Positions 1 through 11,548 of a DNA stretch of 64,000 bases are shown piece after piece (within the stretch, counting starts at the first letter, position 1; each line of letters opens with the position of its first letter). Origin of the DNA: Tretioscincus oriximinensis (taxonomy: Eukaryota; Chordata; Lepidosauria; Squamata; Gymnophthalmidae); contig JAJVDF010000001.1 in NCBI GenBank assembly GCA_022410635.1, positions 15,265,797 through 15,329,796 of the forward strand, written 5' to 3'. A model generated the notes under the pieces. The model did not search any database. It had not been told where the DNA came from and saw nothing but the letters and a program-made list of their open reading frames with translations. A program made the position numbers and the translations under genes.

Positions 1-766
1 AATATTAAATATGAATGTGTGCTGTGTATATTTTAACTTTCCTTTAAATAACGTATCCGCCATGATCAGACCTATAGCACAATTAATTCAGCAGCTTGAT
101 CTCATAAGGCCAATCGCCTGCACAAGGACAGGAGAACACATTCTACTCTCCTCAGCTAGCACTAGGAGACAGGCCATGAATAGAGGAATCCACATTCTAC
201 CAGGCAAATAACCAGTGAAAGCTCTGATCACTATAAGAAAATAATAATGCCACACTGGATAAGACTCAAAACACGTAGGGGCAGGTTTCGGATTCTTATG
301 GTGGCCAACAATTGCACAGTGGGATAGAAGCACTGAGTTTGCTCTATTCATTGACTTGACTAGCTGCCCAAGGAAGTTGTGGTCAAAGGGATTTCTGTTC
401 TTGCTGGGTAAGTCTTAATGAGAGTTGTGCATACAGATGAAGTCTCCCATCTGATCCAGGAGATACCAGCCATACTGTAGTCTTTGCTAAGGCAGAACNA
501 GCAAGTGACCGAGATGAGGCTGAGCTGCTGCAGTTCTGTAAATGTGCAAGAAGCCATCAGGAGAAGACCCTGCTCGCTCTTCAGATAAAATAAAACCAAG
601 CAATTCCTGCCCTGGGAAAATGTGATTCTGTCTGAGTTACCAGGGAGAACACTGGTTCCTGATATCCCTCAGTTTGTGGGCCATTTAGTCCATTCCCACC
701 GCAAGTATCAGCTTCTCACCGGGATAAGAAGCTGATCCCTAGGCTGATGTCCTTGGAGCAACTCAC
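1..766. other. Part of TYMP intron 5
   Basis: No coding exon or clear repeat was recognised. It should be intron, since TYMP continues to the left. Confidence 0.6.
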
Positions 767-885
767 CAGGTTGTGAGCTAGCTTTTCGGCGCTCCCCAGT
801 GTTGGGTAAAGAGCAGCACTGCCAAACTTCACATCAAGCACAAGAGCAGAGATGTTCTCTGCAGCCTTCTTACTCATGATGGAGC
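767..885 (-). CDS. TYMP: TYMP coding exon 5 (last one in the window)
   Basis: It encodes [20 protein letters not shown] and continues FGSAAL to EKLAHNL, with a GTGAGT donor in phase 0. No further TYMP exon was found between 1 and 766, so exon 6 onward lies outside the window. Confidence 0.92.
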
Positions 886-3800
886 CTGTGGACCAAACAA
901 AAGGATGCAAAGGATCGTAACAAGTACATTATTTAGAACCTGCCTTCCTCAGAGATGCTGGCGACACAGACTAGAAGAATGCCATCTTGCAGAGTCTGCA
1001 ACAAGACCTTTTGATTGCATCTGCCTCACCAGCAGGCTAGATAAACGAGCAGAATGTGGATTTTAAAGCCAGTTGTCAAATCAAGATAAAGAGTTAAAAC
1101 AGGAAGGCTGTGCTGTATGAATAATTTCTAGCAAGAAACTGCAAGAATATTCATGTTTACATTCCCATAAGCCTTCCCTTGCCTCACACAAGGGGTGTAT
1201 ATGAAACATGATAGTGCCAGCAGGCTAACCAAGTGCATTCCTCTCGACAACCAGCAAACAAAATAGCTGCCAGGAGAGAGAATCACAAGCATGAAAATCC
1301 TCGCTTGCCAAGAACTGTGAGAATGACAAAATCTGGAATAAATAGCAAAGGTATGCTCACAGCACTTGAAAGCCAGAAAACCGATGAANCAGATTATCAG
1401 AAAAATCTGGAATAAACAAGTGGTATGTGGATATAGCCTTCCTGTTAGTTCTCTTAGGCCTCTGTTAAAACATATATAGTCTTTCAAATATTTCCAGAGG
1501 AACCTTGAGGAACATTCTGTCTCACACAATGGCCCCACCAATTGCACCTGGCAGTCTCAAGCAGAAGAAGGTTACTAGTATAGTCCATGCCTTTTGCAGT
1601 CACACTCCCGTGATTACGTACGCACTGCTGCCTAAATCAGATTAATCAACCTTAGCATGCATGCAATGTAAACCAAATCTATCACAAATCCATTTTAGGG
1701 GGATCTTAGCACACATCTGATCTGGATTGGCACCAATCCCCTTACATAATGTGTACTACTGTGCTCCTTAAAATAGGTTAGAAAAACTGTGCATAATTTG
1801 AGTCCTAGTATGTAGAGTGAATATGCCAGAAGGGCTGGGTCTCCTTTGTACTATACTGCTCAAAACAATTAAGGGAACACTTTAACATACACTGTTATGC
1901 TAAAGTGTTCCCTTAATTGTTTTGAGCAGTCTACATTAGCATATTGAAAAGGGAGCTCCTAGATGGGGATACACCATGACCAATATGGACAGAGCACTTC
2001 AGCAATAGGCAGGGCCTGCCCATAAATCACACCAAGGGAGATCTTTGGCCTTGCTGACCTGGCCAAACAGCAAGTCTGGAAATGCCCTAAGCATTTGTGC
2101 AGACCTCACTGCATAAGCATTAGCATGCAAAACTGTCCTGCCTTAATGCAGGCACTCAATTAGATCTCATTTTTTATTTGCCAAATAACTGATTTAAAGA
2201 AGGCTACAAATGCATGCTTCAAGGATGCATATAGTCTTCTACCCAGCTTCCCTTTACCTTTTACCTGTGATAAGCGGCAGGCTGTCCACAGTGGCCGTGA
2301 CATCTCTCAAGGCATAGAGGATCTTGTCTGCTGGGACCAGGTCTTTGCTTTGCTCCACTATGCAGCAGCCAACTTTCTCCAAGATCTTTTCCATCTGTAG
2401 AGAAGCAATACTTGAGAGCTATCTGTATGTGGCCCAGGAAGAAGAGAAGTGCCTCATCTTCCTTCTCTGCCAAACCAGAATCTGTGTTCTAAACCAAGAA
2501 GAGGTGCAAAATGGAAGGAGGATTCCTTTCTCTGTGATAATCTGCCAGTTGGAATCCAGGCAGGGGGCAGAATAGTTATCAGAACTTTCCATTGTAGCTT
2601 ATTGAAGTCTATTAGATGTTCTCCATAGAACTTGGTTACCAACCCTTTACTATTCCTTAGCTCTCTTTTGAACTTGCTTTGTTTGTGAATGCCTGTTAAA
2701 AATTGGGATATCTACCAGAAAGCCAAAGGAGGTCAAACTAAAACCTTCTGCACTGACCTGATAATTTGAAATAAAGACGCCTGTACTTCACATTATCTGT
2801 ATGGGACTGGTGGAATTCCAAACCAGATCTGTGCTAAGAATTCTGTAGCCTGAAAAAGTGGCGGTCTGTATTAATCAGCACAACAAACATGCTGTTTTTT
2901 CTGGAATAAGCAACAGTGCATCCATACATAGACCGAATCTATGTGGCACATGGGTGAGGCTACAAGGGGGTCAGGCATTGTGAATCCGTCCAGTCTAATA
3001 AATTAGGTAGTGCCTGTTACAGATACTATGGAACAAACANATTTGGAATTATTAATAGAGTGCTAGCAAGGTAAATGTAGAAAGAGCCCAAGATAAAGAT
3101 ATGAATTGATAGTTATCCTTGCAATCTACTTATGTTCATCTTTATATAACCAAGTATTTTGTTCACCTTCTTGGAGCCTGCATCACACAACTCACTTATG
3201 GTCACTAACATCCCCAAATCCATTTTCCAAATACTGCTGTGGATTTTTACTTTTTCCATTTCTAAATGTTATCCAGTGCTTGTTTCAGTCCACAGTTTAA
3301 ATCTGCCTACATCTTCTGACATTCTGCCTTTCTTTCAAATTATTAACCGCCCCTTCTGTTTTTCTATCATCTGCAAATTTAATCAGCACACCTGCAAACA
3401 GGTCAGGAAACTGGCACTTTTCTTGTTCTTGACCTTCAAATAATCGATTCTGAAACCCATTGGGGAAATGTTTCCTACCTTTTACACTTTCTCGGGCAAA
3501 AACATTCCTCATACTAATCATGTATTCTAGATTTTCTAATAATAGATGTTCACATTTCACTGCAACTGGGTGAAAACATGTTGTAGCGTTTGCTTAGCTT
3601 TCCTGTTTATAGAAAAGCCTCTGTATTATGGATGATTTCAATGTGTATCTTATATATGTGTATTTTACAATGTCATACTTTATAAATATCAATAAAAATA
3701 TACTTTCAAAAAAAAAAAAGATATAGAGATGTGCAAAAGCATAAAAACGCAAACACAAAACCTGCTCTGAATCCTGATCAAACTCAGATTAGTTTGACCC

Positions 3801-6800
3801 AGCTTGAGTCCAGACACTGAACTACTTATTTGAACTCAAACCTGTTTGGATTGAACAGGTGTGTTCAATAATTTCATGCAAACACCTGTGGTTTGGTTCA
3901 GCTTGAACAAGTTACTTTAGAATTATTTCAGTTTATTCAAACCTGTCAAAACACCCATTTCAGACTAATTCAGCCCATCTCTAAATGCATGCTTTTGTTA
4001 GAATATGTTGTAACAACGAGGGGAGTGGTACTGGTNNAGGCAGTAGACAAGAGACAAAAAAACCCACACGGCTGCTGAAAAAATGTATTGAAAAACAGAA
4101 ATAAAGCCGGGTATAAAGTTAAAATAGGGGCTATCTCCACCCAGTTATATTAGAGATTTCGGTGAACTTCTTCAGGCCCCGAGAGAAACCCAGCCAAAGT
4201 TAAGTTTACAAAAGATGAGNTAGTTTGAAGATAAAAAGCTCCACCGAGACAGAATTCAAAGAAGTTTCGTAAATGTCTTTAATGGTGGTGATATCAGAAG
4301 TATCATTTTATAGTAATACCCCCATAATCATGCATCATTTAATTTAAAATGTCTCTGTAGTGTCTCTGATGGAATATCTCTAACATTCCTTGTTCTCCAA
4401 GACCTTTGATAGCACTGATTGATTTTCTTTTAACTGATGACTTATTATTTCGCTGTTTTAACTTCAGCGTTTATGAATTACTAGGGTTTTTTTACTGCAT
4501 TCGTTTTACCCATTGTATTTTATATGAATACTATACAGCGCCATGTACAATGATGACACTTTATAAATAAATAATAACAATAACAATAGCATCATGGAAA
4601 AAAAAATAGAAAAGCCTCTGTATTAATATTCCATAGTTTGTAAAAATATTATTTCATTTATTTATTTGTACTTGTATCCCGCCCTATACCCGAAGGTCTT
4701 AGGGTGGCCAACCATAGGGTGGCGCACATAGCATATGTTGCTTTTTCCACAATAGATTCCCTGTGGAGTACCTGGGGCTGAGAGAGTTCAAAGAACTGTG
4801 ACTGGCCCAAGGTCACCAGCTGGCTTTCGTGAAGGAATGGGGAATATAACCGGGAAGCTACCAGCTATCTAATTTAATTAAACGCAAAGCATCCTTTTGA
4901 CTCACCTCTGCCCCCCCCATGTGCTGCTGTCCACAACTACTGCTGCCTCCTCTTCTTTCCAAGCCCTGAGGGCGTGTCAAACCAAAATACTTTTAATTGA
5001 GGTTTTCAAGCACCTGGCATTACCCAGCACATGTTTAAAAGGACAACCAGCTTCTTTTTCCTGCCTACCCAGGAAATGATCTCTGGGGATCCAGAAAGCT
5101 TATCCAGAACAATGGAGAGGGCCAGGCCAGCCACAGGATATTTACATTACGTAAGAAGAAGCCTGGGAAATTTTTCAGCCGGCTGATCTATGTAACTCCG
5201 CTTTTCACCTGAGCCTTTAAAAGAGCTGCACAGGAAATAAACGAGGTTGACTCCATCTTCTCTATCTCGGGATAACCGTCAATCTCTGCAACTTTGTTTC
5301 CTTTTCCTTTTACCTTTTAATGTCCTACATTAGAGGAGGACTCCCAGCCTGCTTGTGGCCTTTTCTACCACAGCTGCTTCAATAGTCTCAGCAAGAGACG
5401 TGGTAGCTAAGATTAGCCTAAGGTTCCAAGCAATCTTACACATGTCGTGTGTCCAGGCATGTATTTCAGATGTATGATGTCCCTGTGGGTTCATTCGTTT
5501 TACGCCCCTCGTCCCTCAGCTAAACTTCAAACCGCTATTTGTTTACAAACGATGAACAATAAATTGTAGAATTACCTGCTTCAGGTTTTATAATGATAAA
5601 AGTAATAAAATATATTAATACCTTTTTACTTCTAGCTATATTCTGCCACCCTAAAATTTTTGCCACCCTGTGCATCTGCACATGCTACACATTCCTAAAT
5701 AAGGCCCTGCGTGTGTCATGTTTAACACAGAGAAGCTAGAATACTTCCTGCAGGAACGTTTTCACAGAACAAGGATGATTGTGGATTATTTAAAAGCAGT
5801 CCAAGCAAAGCAAGGTTGAAGTAAGCTTAAGAATGCTTTGGGGGTAATTGGGGAATATTGAAACAATTAACAGCGTGAATATTCTGAACCTGCTCCTTGC
5901 TTGTTTCCCAATTAAAGGGCAAAAAGACTCTGACATTTCTTTCCCACAAACTGATTAGGATTCTTTGGGCTCTCTCCCACCTAGCCTATGGCTTGTAGCT
6001 TAGCAGATCTCAGGCTATTCTGACCTGCTTAGGAGAGCATAGAATCAAGTGACTTTCATCCTACGTGATCATTTCCACCTGTTTGCCTCCAAGCAGCAGG
6101 AGCTGGAGGCTTTCCAGGAAATTCCCCATCTTGCTTGTCTCCCATGTGGTTTAGGGCCCCCCACCTGCTCTGGGTTCTGAGAAACCTTGAAACCTGGCAC
6201 TGATTCCAGCTTGTCCAGTGTGCCACCAGTGTGGCCCAAGCCACGGCCACTAATCATGGGTACCTGGGGAGAAAAAGAAGGGATTCAGTCACTAAATAGT
6301 GATCATTTAGGGAAGCGAGTAGTAGTCAGTCATATATTTGCTAATGAGCAGTACCTTTTATCCTGTATGGTGAACTTGTAACAAAGCAAATATATATATA
6401 TATTGGTTGAGGACTTACAAATTAATGTAAAGAATTTGTAAGACGGCATAACCACAAAGACCAGAGTTTTACCAATGGGTTTGATAGACAAAANCTTGAA
6501 TATTAAGGTAATGTTAAAGTATATGATTATAACAGCCAGAATTATTTATAGTCAGAAATGGAAATAAAAAGGTTCTGTCCATCAAAGACTGGCTTATTAA
6601 AATATTGAAATGGGCAAGGTGATTTTTCTGACAAGGGAATATGACAGTTTGTTGTTAGTTTTGAGACTTTTATGGACTTTTGCAAGAAATTAAACTGGAA
6701 TCATAGGACATGGAGAACTTTAGAGGTGTTATAGAAATGTTAGAAGAGTTGACCGTTCTGAAGCTACGTAATTGAACAGCCTCCTAGCCTCTCACTGCCT

Positions 6801-9800
6801 CTCTTTGCCTTCACAGGGTTCTTACCACTACTGCTTTTATGTCGGGGTACCCGGGTTAGGCAGCCCTCGTACCAATTGCTGCCACCATTTTAAATGCGGC
6901 TTTTCTGGCTATTGTGTATCCAATCAGGGCCCCAAGGAGGCGGGTTTTAGTGGCCTCTNGATTGCTCATTTACAGAGCGATCACCAGGACCTGCTTCATG
7001 TATTTAGAGAGAATGCTTTACTGCCCAAACCTATACAAAGCAGAAGGAGAGGAAGCCATTGATGTAACTATTGTTTAATGTGGGAAAGAAAGAAACAAAA
7101 AAATATGTATAAAATCATTTCAGAACTGTTTCTGTGTCTAGAGCTGAACTCGGAGCTTTCAGGTGCTGAAATGCTAACAATCTCAGCTGCTNCGTAATGT
7201 TGTTTCCCCTTCATCTAGATGTAAATACTCTGTGGCTAGTGCACATTAGCCAGCAATATAAAACACGCGTTGCTGATTATTTAGTAATATCCTAACGTGA
7301 ATTAGGGAACTATTATTATATATCTAATGTGTATTGTCACTATTCCCATACAGATAAAAGGAAATAGTTGAGCTCCTTAAAACACAGCAAATTTGTGCAA
7401 AAGGGCCGAAGGGAGAAAGAAAGTATACTGCTCAAAACAATTAAGGGAACACTTAATGGTTACACTGTTATGTTAACGTGTTCCCTTCATTGTATTGAGC
7501 AGTATACATGACATTATTCGAATNCATCTATGCCCACCAGGAACACAATTGCACATGTGTTTTCCCCTAGTACTTCCCTCTTTTTCATACCCCTGGAAAC
7601 CTGGCCTTGCACAGTTGCAAACTTGCACAAGTTCTGGCATGAAAAGAGAAATAAACATCTTGTAGCAGGAAAGTGAGGAAGAATAAGCTCCATTACTCTT
7701 CTTCCTATTCAATGGTGTCATTTATTTTCCTTTTTATAACAGCGTTTGCAACTACTGTGTGTTTCTACTCACAGAAATTCAAGTCTCTTCTTCACAAAAC
7801 CACCGGGCTAAGTCAGAAAAGTGTCCTCAGCCCAATTTCACGTTTAGTTTCCAGAGAAAAATCCTTGAAAGAATTAGATTTACATTTTAAAATTTGGACC
7901 AGCAAGACTGGAACAGCATATTGGAATAGCCACTAAAGGCCATTTTTAGGAGGAATTGCAGGAAGCCAAGAATAAGTACAGCTTTTGCCTTATCTTCTGC
8001 TTGAAATGTTGAGAATCAATCAGTTGGCCACCATGCAAGATTAGATGCTGAACTAGATGGGCTGTGGTCTTATCCAGCATGGTTTCTCTTAATTCACAGG
8101 GGACAAGTGTATCAATGAATGTAACAAAGGATGCCCTGATTGTACCTCCAGATTACAGAGTCAGGCAGGATACTGTTAAATGACAATTGCAGGGAGTTAA
8201 GATAAAGTAAAATCTTTGTCTTCTTCTATTTGAAGCAATTGGAAGCTTACTGTGTGGAGCCCTTCGGAGACTAATAAAAGGAAGATTGGTGGCATGAGCT
8301 TTTATAGACAAATCTTCTTCAGTCCCTATCTACCTACCTTTCTCTTGTCAGTCTTCAAAATGCAACAAACTTCCTTACTGGACTTTCTGAACAAAGTCTA
8401 ACATGGGTATTTCTTTTAAAAGCATGCTGAACTATATGGGTTGTGGCCTGATGTTGCAGGGACTAGTCATCCCTTTTCAGGCATTGATGGTTTTAGTTTA
8501 TAAGAACTAAGGAATGCTTTTCTGGATTGGACCAGAGTCCATGTAGTCCAGAATTTTGCTCTTGTTTATGTGAGACCCCTCAACTTTGAGAGTGAAGGAA
8601 AGAAAGACTATGAGTTCTCCACCAACAATATGTAAGCAAGGGTATTTAGCGTGCACATTGGAGGGCTTCCATACTTACCTTACAACCACATGCAGCCAGA
8701 GCTGGTGCCAGAGGCAAGCTGACCTTGTCCCCAACACCTCCAGTGGAGTGCTTGTCCACCAGCAGTCCTCGCCAGCTACTGGGCCACTCAAGGACTTTTC
8801 CAGAGTGGACCATTTCCTTGGTCAACACCAATGTCTCATTACGATCCATGCCCTGCAGTCGGATGGCCATTAACATTGCTCCTAAAAAGAGAACATGGTT
8901 GGTGAAAGGGTGGTAATGGTAAGAAAGCAGGTGCCCTGCCTATGAAATAACTTCTGTGCAGCGACAGAAGTCAAGCAAGNAAGCAAGAAAGCAGAAGTGA
9001 TAGTTCTTTGTCGCTCATAAGAAGATTGGCCTTTCACCCAGTTTCTATAGAGAGCTNGCAACCTTTCTATGGTGGACCAGGAAGAATGGAGATTGATTCT
9101 GCATCTGTGGCTGTCTGACCGAAATAAGATGTGAAGCAGTGGGTTCAATCCAATACGAACAGAATAAATCATTGTTGGGCCTTCACTTTACTCTGTTGTT
9201 TGTGAGGCTTTTATCACTTCAATTCACACATGTGTATTTACTCAAGACCCAGGTTTTGGTGCTATCTTAGAAGCTGTTTTAACTCTTTTTAATGTTCTGT
9301 AAAGTGCTTTGATTTTGTTTATAATGGAAAGCAGTTTGAATATAAATAATGAATGAAACTTATTTTTGGATGAAAACCATTATCTGTGCTTTTGTGCTGG
9401 AAGGTAACATGTTAAACTGAAGACACATTTTTGGTTATGTGTACGTATGGGATGCTAATGTAGATTAGCTATTGCTATTACATTTTAACTTGCATTCTCA
9501 GAACTGACCAAAGGGCAGATGCTTTGGCTGAAGTGAGAATTGTAGTTCTAAAAAGGTCTTCTGTCATCCACCCAATGATCTACCTACCAGTTGTAAAGAT
9601 GAAGGTGCATAATATTTTTAGTGGGCTCTGGTCATACATATACTTTTAAATTATCTTCAGTCTTGAAGAACTGGACTAAATCAGGAAAAATCCTTTTCAG
9701 TTCAGTTCAAAAATGTTTTTCTTCCCTTGTTTTAATTCTAGTTTTTATGACTGAAGAAGGTTTTAAAACATGTGTGTGTTTATTTGCTAATATGTAAGGC

Positions 9801-10666
9801 CTTTTATTCCAGATCATAGTTCAGAAAACTTGGGACCTTCCATTCTCATTCTGTTGCTAACTACAGCAAAGCTTATCTGGGATCTTCCATAATCTGCACT
9901 AGCATGTGAACAGCAAGTCCCTATTCTGAAATATAATCTGGAATAAGACTCAGTGCAGAAAGGATCTAAGTCAAAGTAGGACTCTAAACAGTTAATTAGA
10001 AAGGAATCAAGCAATTCACAACTTAAAAATTAGTCTGTTAAAATAATTGAATAAATAAAATTATTGAATCCACTGAGATTCTTTCAAATTAGGAGAGGGG
10101 GAAGAGGAGGATGACTAGAACCACAGGCTAGGAGAAGGTGCTCACCACTGTTCACATTCAACACAGGGCTTCGAAACCCAATCTCTCAGATNAGCAACTT
10201 AGCCATTTTGTGCCTGCTAAGATGGCTTTAATGGTCCTCTGCAATAAGTTGAGAGCAAAGGAAGGTTTTGTCTTTGTCTTCTGCTTGCAATGTTCAGGAC
10301 CAATTGATGGGACACTGATGGACTAGATACTGAGAAAGCTATAGCCTGATTCCAGCAGGGCTCCTCTTGTGTTATGTCAGCATGCATCCAGTAGCCAACA
10401 GGAAAGATGTCTTTTGTTGGGTTTTTTCTTGGCAAAATGTCTCGTTATGTAGAATCTAGAAAATGTCCCCCACTTTTTCTGGAACTCTTCTTCTCCACCC
10501 CCTCATGTCTTCAACCTGCCACCTTACCAATTTGCGCATCCTGCAGGGTCCTTTGTGACACAGCCTGGACAAAATGGTGTATTTCATTTTCATGGAGCTT
10601 CTGGCCATCTCTTTTCTTTTGGATGATTTCTGGGATACTGATCTTGCTGCTGGAGCTGGAAGCCAT
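767..10666 (-). CDS. TYMP: Thymidine phosphorylase gene, 5' part (five coding exons, continues past the left edge)
   Basis: The cytosolic enzyme splits thymidine with phosphate into thymine and 2-deoxyribose 1-phosphate in pyrimidine salvage. Coding exons seen are 10528-10666, 8679-8881, 6165-6263, 2265-2394 and 767-885. All have AG/GT borders and phases that join (690 nt, 230 codons). The second exon carries the glycine-rich phosphate-binding stretch [10 protein letters not shown] followed by [11 protein letters not shown]. The third has the typical [13 protein letters not shown]. The fourth has VGCCIV, DLVPAD and [14 protein letters not shown]. The fifth has [14 protein letters not shown]. 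These match the vertebrate enzyme in order and spacing (human protein about 480 residues), so roughly the first half is here and the rest lies left of base 1. ODF3B follows upstream on the same strand, as in mammals. No disabling change is visible. Confidence 0.95.
886..2264. other. TYMP intron 4
   Basis: Contains the palindromic MITE copy 1 and otherwise unassigned sequence. Confidence 0.7.
1856..1929. mobile_element. Palindromic Tc1/mariner-like MITE, copy 1 (74 bp)
   Basis: Almost perfect inverted halves: CTGCTCAAAACAATTAAGGG and its complement, around a short ACATACACTGTTATGC centre. The TA left of the element suits a TA-target family. Confidence 0.75.
2265..2394 (-). CDS. TYMP: TYMP coding exon 4
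   Basis: The exon starts [17 protein letters not shown] and ends with the conserved [14 protein letters not shown]. The acceptor is CTACAG and the donor GTAAAA, leaving phase 1. The internal Met is not a start. Confidence 0.93.
3100..3720 (+). mobile_element. Retroposed 3' end with AATAAA and poly(A)
   Basis: No coding. The stretch ends in AATAAAAATATACTTTC followed by a 12-A run at 3707-3718, the mark of a retroposed element. The family was not identified. Confidence 0.4.
4655..4873 (-). mobile_element. Sauria-type tRNA SINE (minus, head truncated)
   Basis: The reverse complement gives CCTTGGGCCAGTCACAGTTC and the CTGAGAGAG...CCACC body, with a GGGATACAAGTACAAATAAA tail. The tRNA head is cut off. 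It lies in TYMP intron 3. Confidence 0.75.
6165..6263 (-). CDS. TYMP: TYMP coding exon 3
   Basis: This 33-codon exon, in phase 0 at both ends, encodes [20 protein letters not shown] and ends NPEQ. Read-through into the following intron is not coding. The donor is GTGGGG. Confidence 0.93.
6264..8678. other. TYMP intron 2
   Basis: Contains MITE copy 2 and short CR1-like tails near 8050 and 8430. Otherwise nothing is recognised. Confidence 0.65.
7428..7502. mobile_element. Palindromic Tc1/mariner-like MITE, copy 2 (75 bp)
   Basis: The same ends with a few mismatches in the right arm. Flanks read GTATA and TATAC, so a TA duplication is visible. Confidence 0.75.
8679..8881 (-). CDS. TYMP: TYMP coding exon 2 (phosphate-binding segment)
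   Basis: This exon completes [14 protein letters not shown] and encodes the phosphate/thymidine-binding segment [16 protein letters not shown], ending ACGCK. The acceptor is a T-rich tract plus AG, and the donor is GTAAGT. It is the best conserved TYMP exon in the window. Confidence 0.95.
8882..10527. other. TYMP intron 1
   Basis: A LINE-like tail near 9290-9355 and a SINE head fragment near 10115. The rest is unassigned. Confidence 0.65.
10115..10220 (-). mobile_element. Second tRNA-derived SINE family, head-side fragment
   Basis: Only the tRNA-like head and the adjacent CAACACAGGGCTTCGAAACC are kept. It lies in TYMP intron 1. Confidence 0.55.
10528..10666 (-). CDS. TYMP: TYMP coding exon 1
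   Basis: The ATG at 10666 opens a serine-rich start (MASSSSSK), then the N-terminal helical part ([19 protein letters not shown]). It ends at a GTAAGG donor in phase 1. The extreme N-terminus is not conserved, so the start rests on being the only ATG before the conserved part within this exon. Confidence 0.9.
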
Positions 10667-11457
10667 GGAGCTAGTAGTGGCACTAGTGCTGCCAAGAGAA
10701 GGGCATAAAATCTTAGGCTAGAACCCGGAAGTCATAAGTCGAGTTACCAGAAAATAGTAGAACAAGAGTGCTGCATCTTTAATGATGCATCAAAGAGAAA
10801 ATAGATACAGCATGCATGATAAGCTGCACCTATCAGAATTTCTTTTAAAATAACCCATAATTTTATTTGCGCTTATGACATTGATTACAAACGTCTTGTT
10901 GTTTTATATAGTTTTTTAAAATAAACTCTCTCCTCCCTCTTTATTGCCCTCTCCCTCTCCACTTATTTATATCACAGGGAGAAGATTGTATTTGAAATAT
11001 CATCCTTAATTTCAATTTCATTGTGTCGCTCTCCAACGTTCTCTATAAATAATTTTTAAGCTGTTATGCAATTTGGTTTACAATCTTTGTATTTTTTTAC
11101 ATTTTCTGGATGGTTAATCATACACTCATNTATTTCTGTAGCTACATTAGTTATTATACATCCATAACATCTTTGCAATATCCATTTTGTTTCCACTTTC
11201 CCACTTCTTATTAAAACTGGCTGAACATATATGCAATAATTGTATTTAACACCTCTCTTTTTTGTGTCAGTACTACATATTGCATTCCTCTGTGTGATGC
11301 TATAATACCAGGGATTTTTCACATGAGAGGATTAGTTTCTGCTATTTATCTGTTTTTCATACCTGCAGTTCATCACCTTATCACATTTGCATATGCTTTG
11401 TCATCTCCCATACACAGTTTTCTGTAAATACCTGACCCTGACATTAGTCCCTCGGCA

Positions 11458-11548
11458 TCTGAAGAAGTAGACGTGTCTACGAAAGCTTATGCCACTCACT
11501 TTTCTCCTGTTAGTCTCAAAGTGCTACTAGCCCCTTTGCTGGACTATC
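11458..11548 (+). repeat. Dispersed repeat (ATCTGAAGAAG...CTACGAAAGCTTATGCC)
   Basis: The phrase GTGTCTACGAAAGCTTATGC then TTAGTCTCAAAGTGCTACTA recurs at 45925 (plus), in the 74-bp array (minus) and in weaker form near 22775 and 8262 (minus). Confidence 0.7.

Larger units (their letters stand above)
2395..6164. other. TYMP intron 3
   Basis: Holds a poly(A)-ended retroposed stretch (3.1-3.7 kb), a LINE tail with ATAAATAAATAATAAC near 4565, a truncated Sauria SINE and unassigned AT-rich sequence. Confidence 0.65.
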
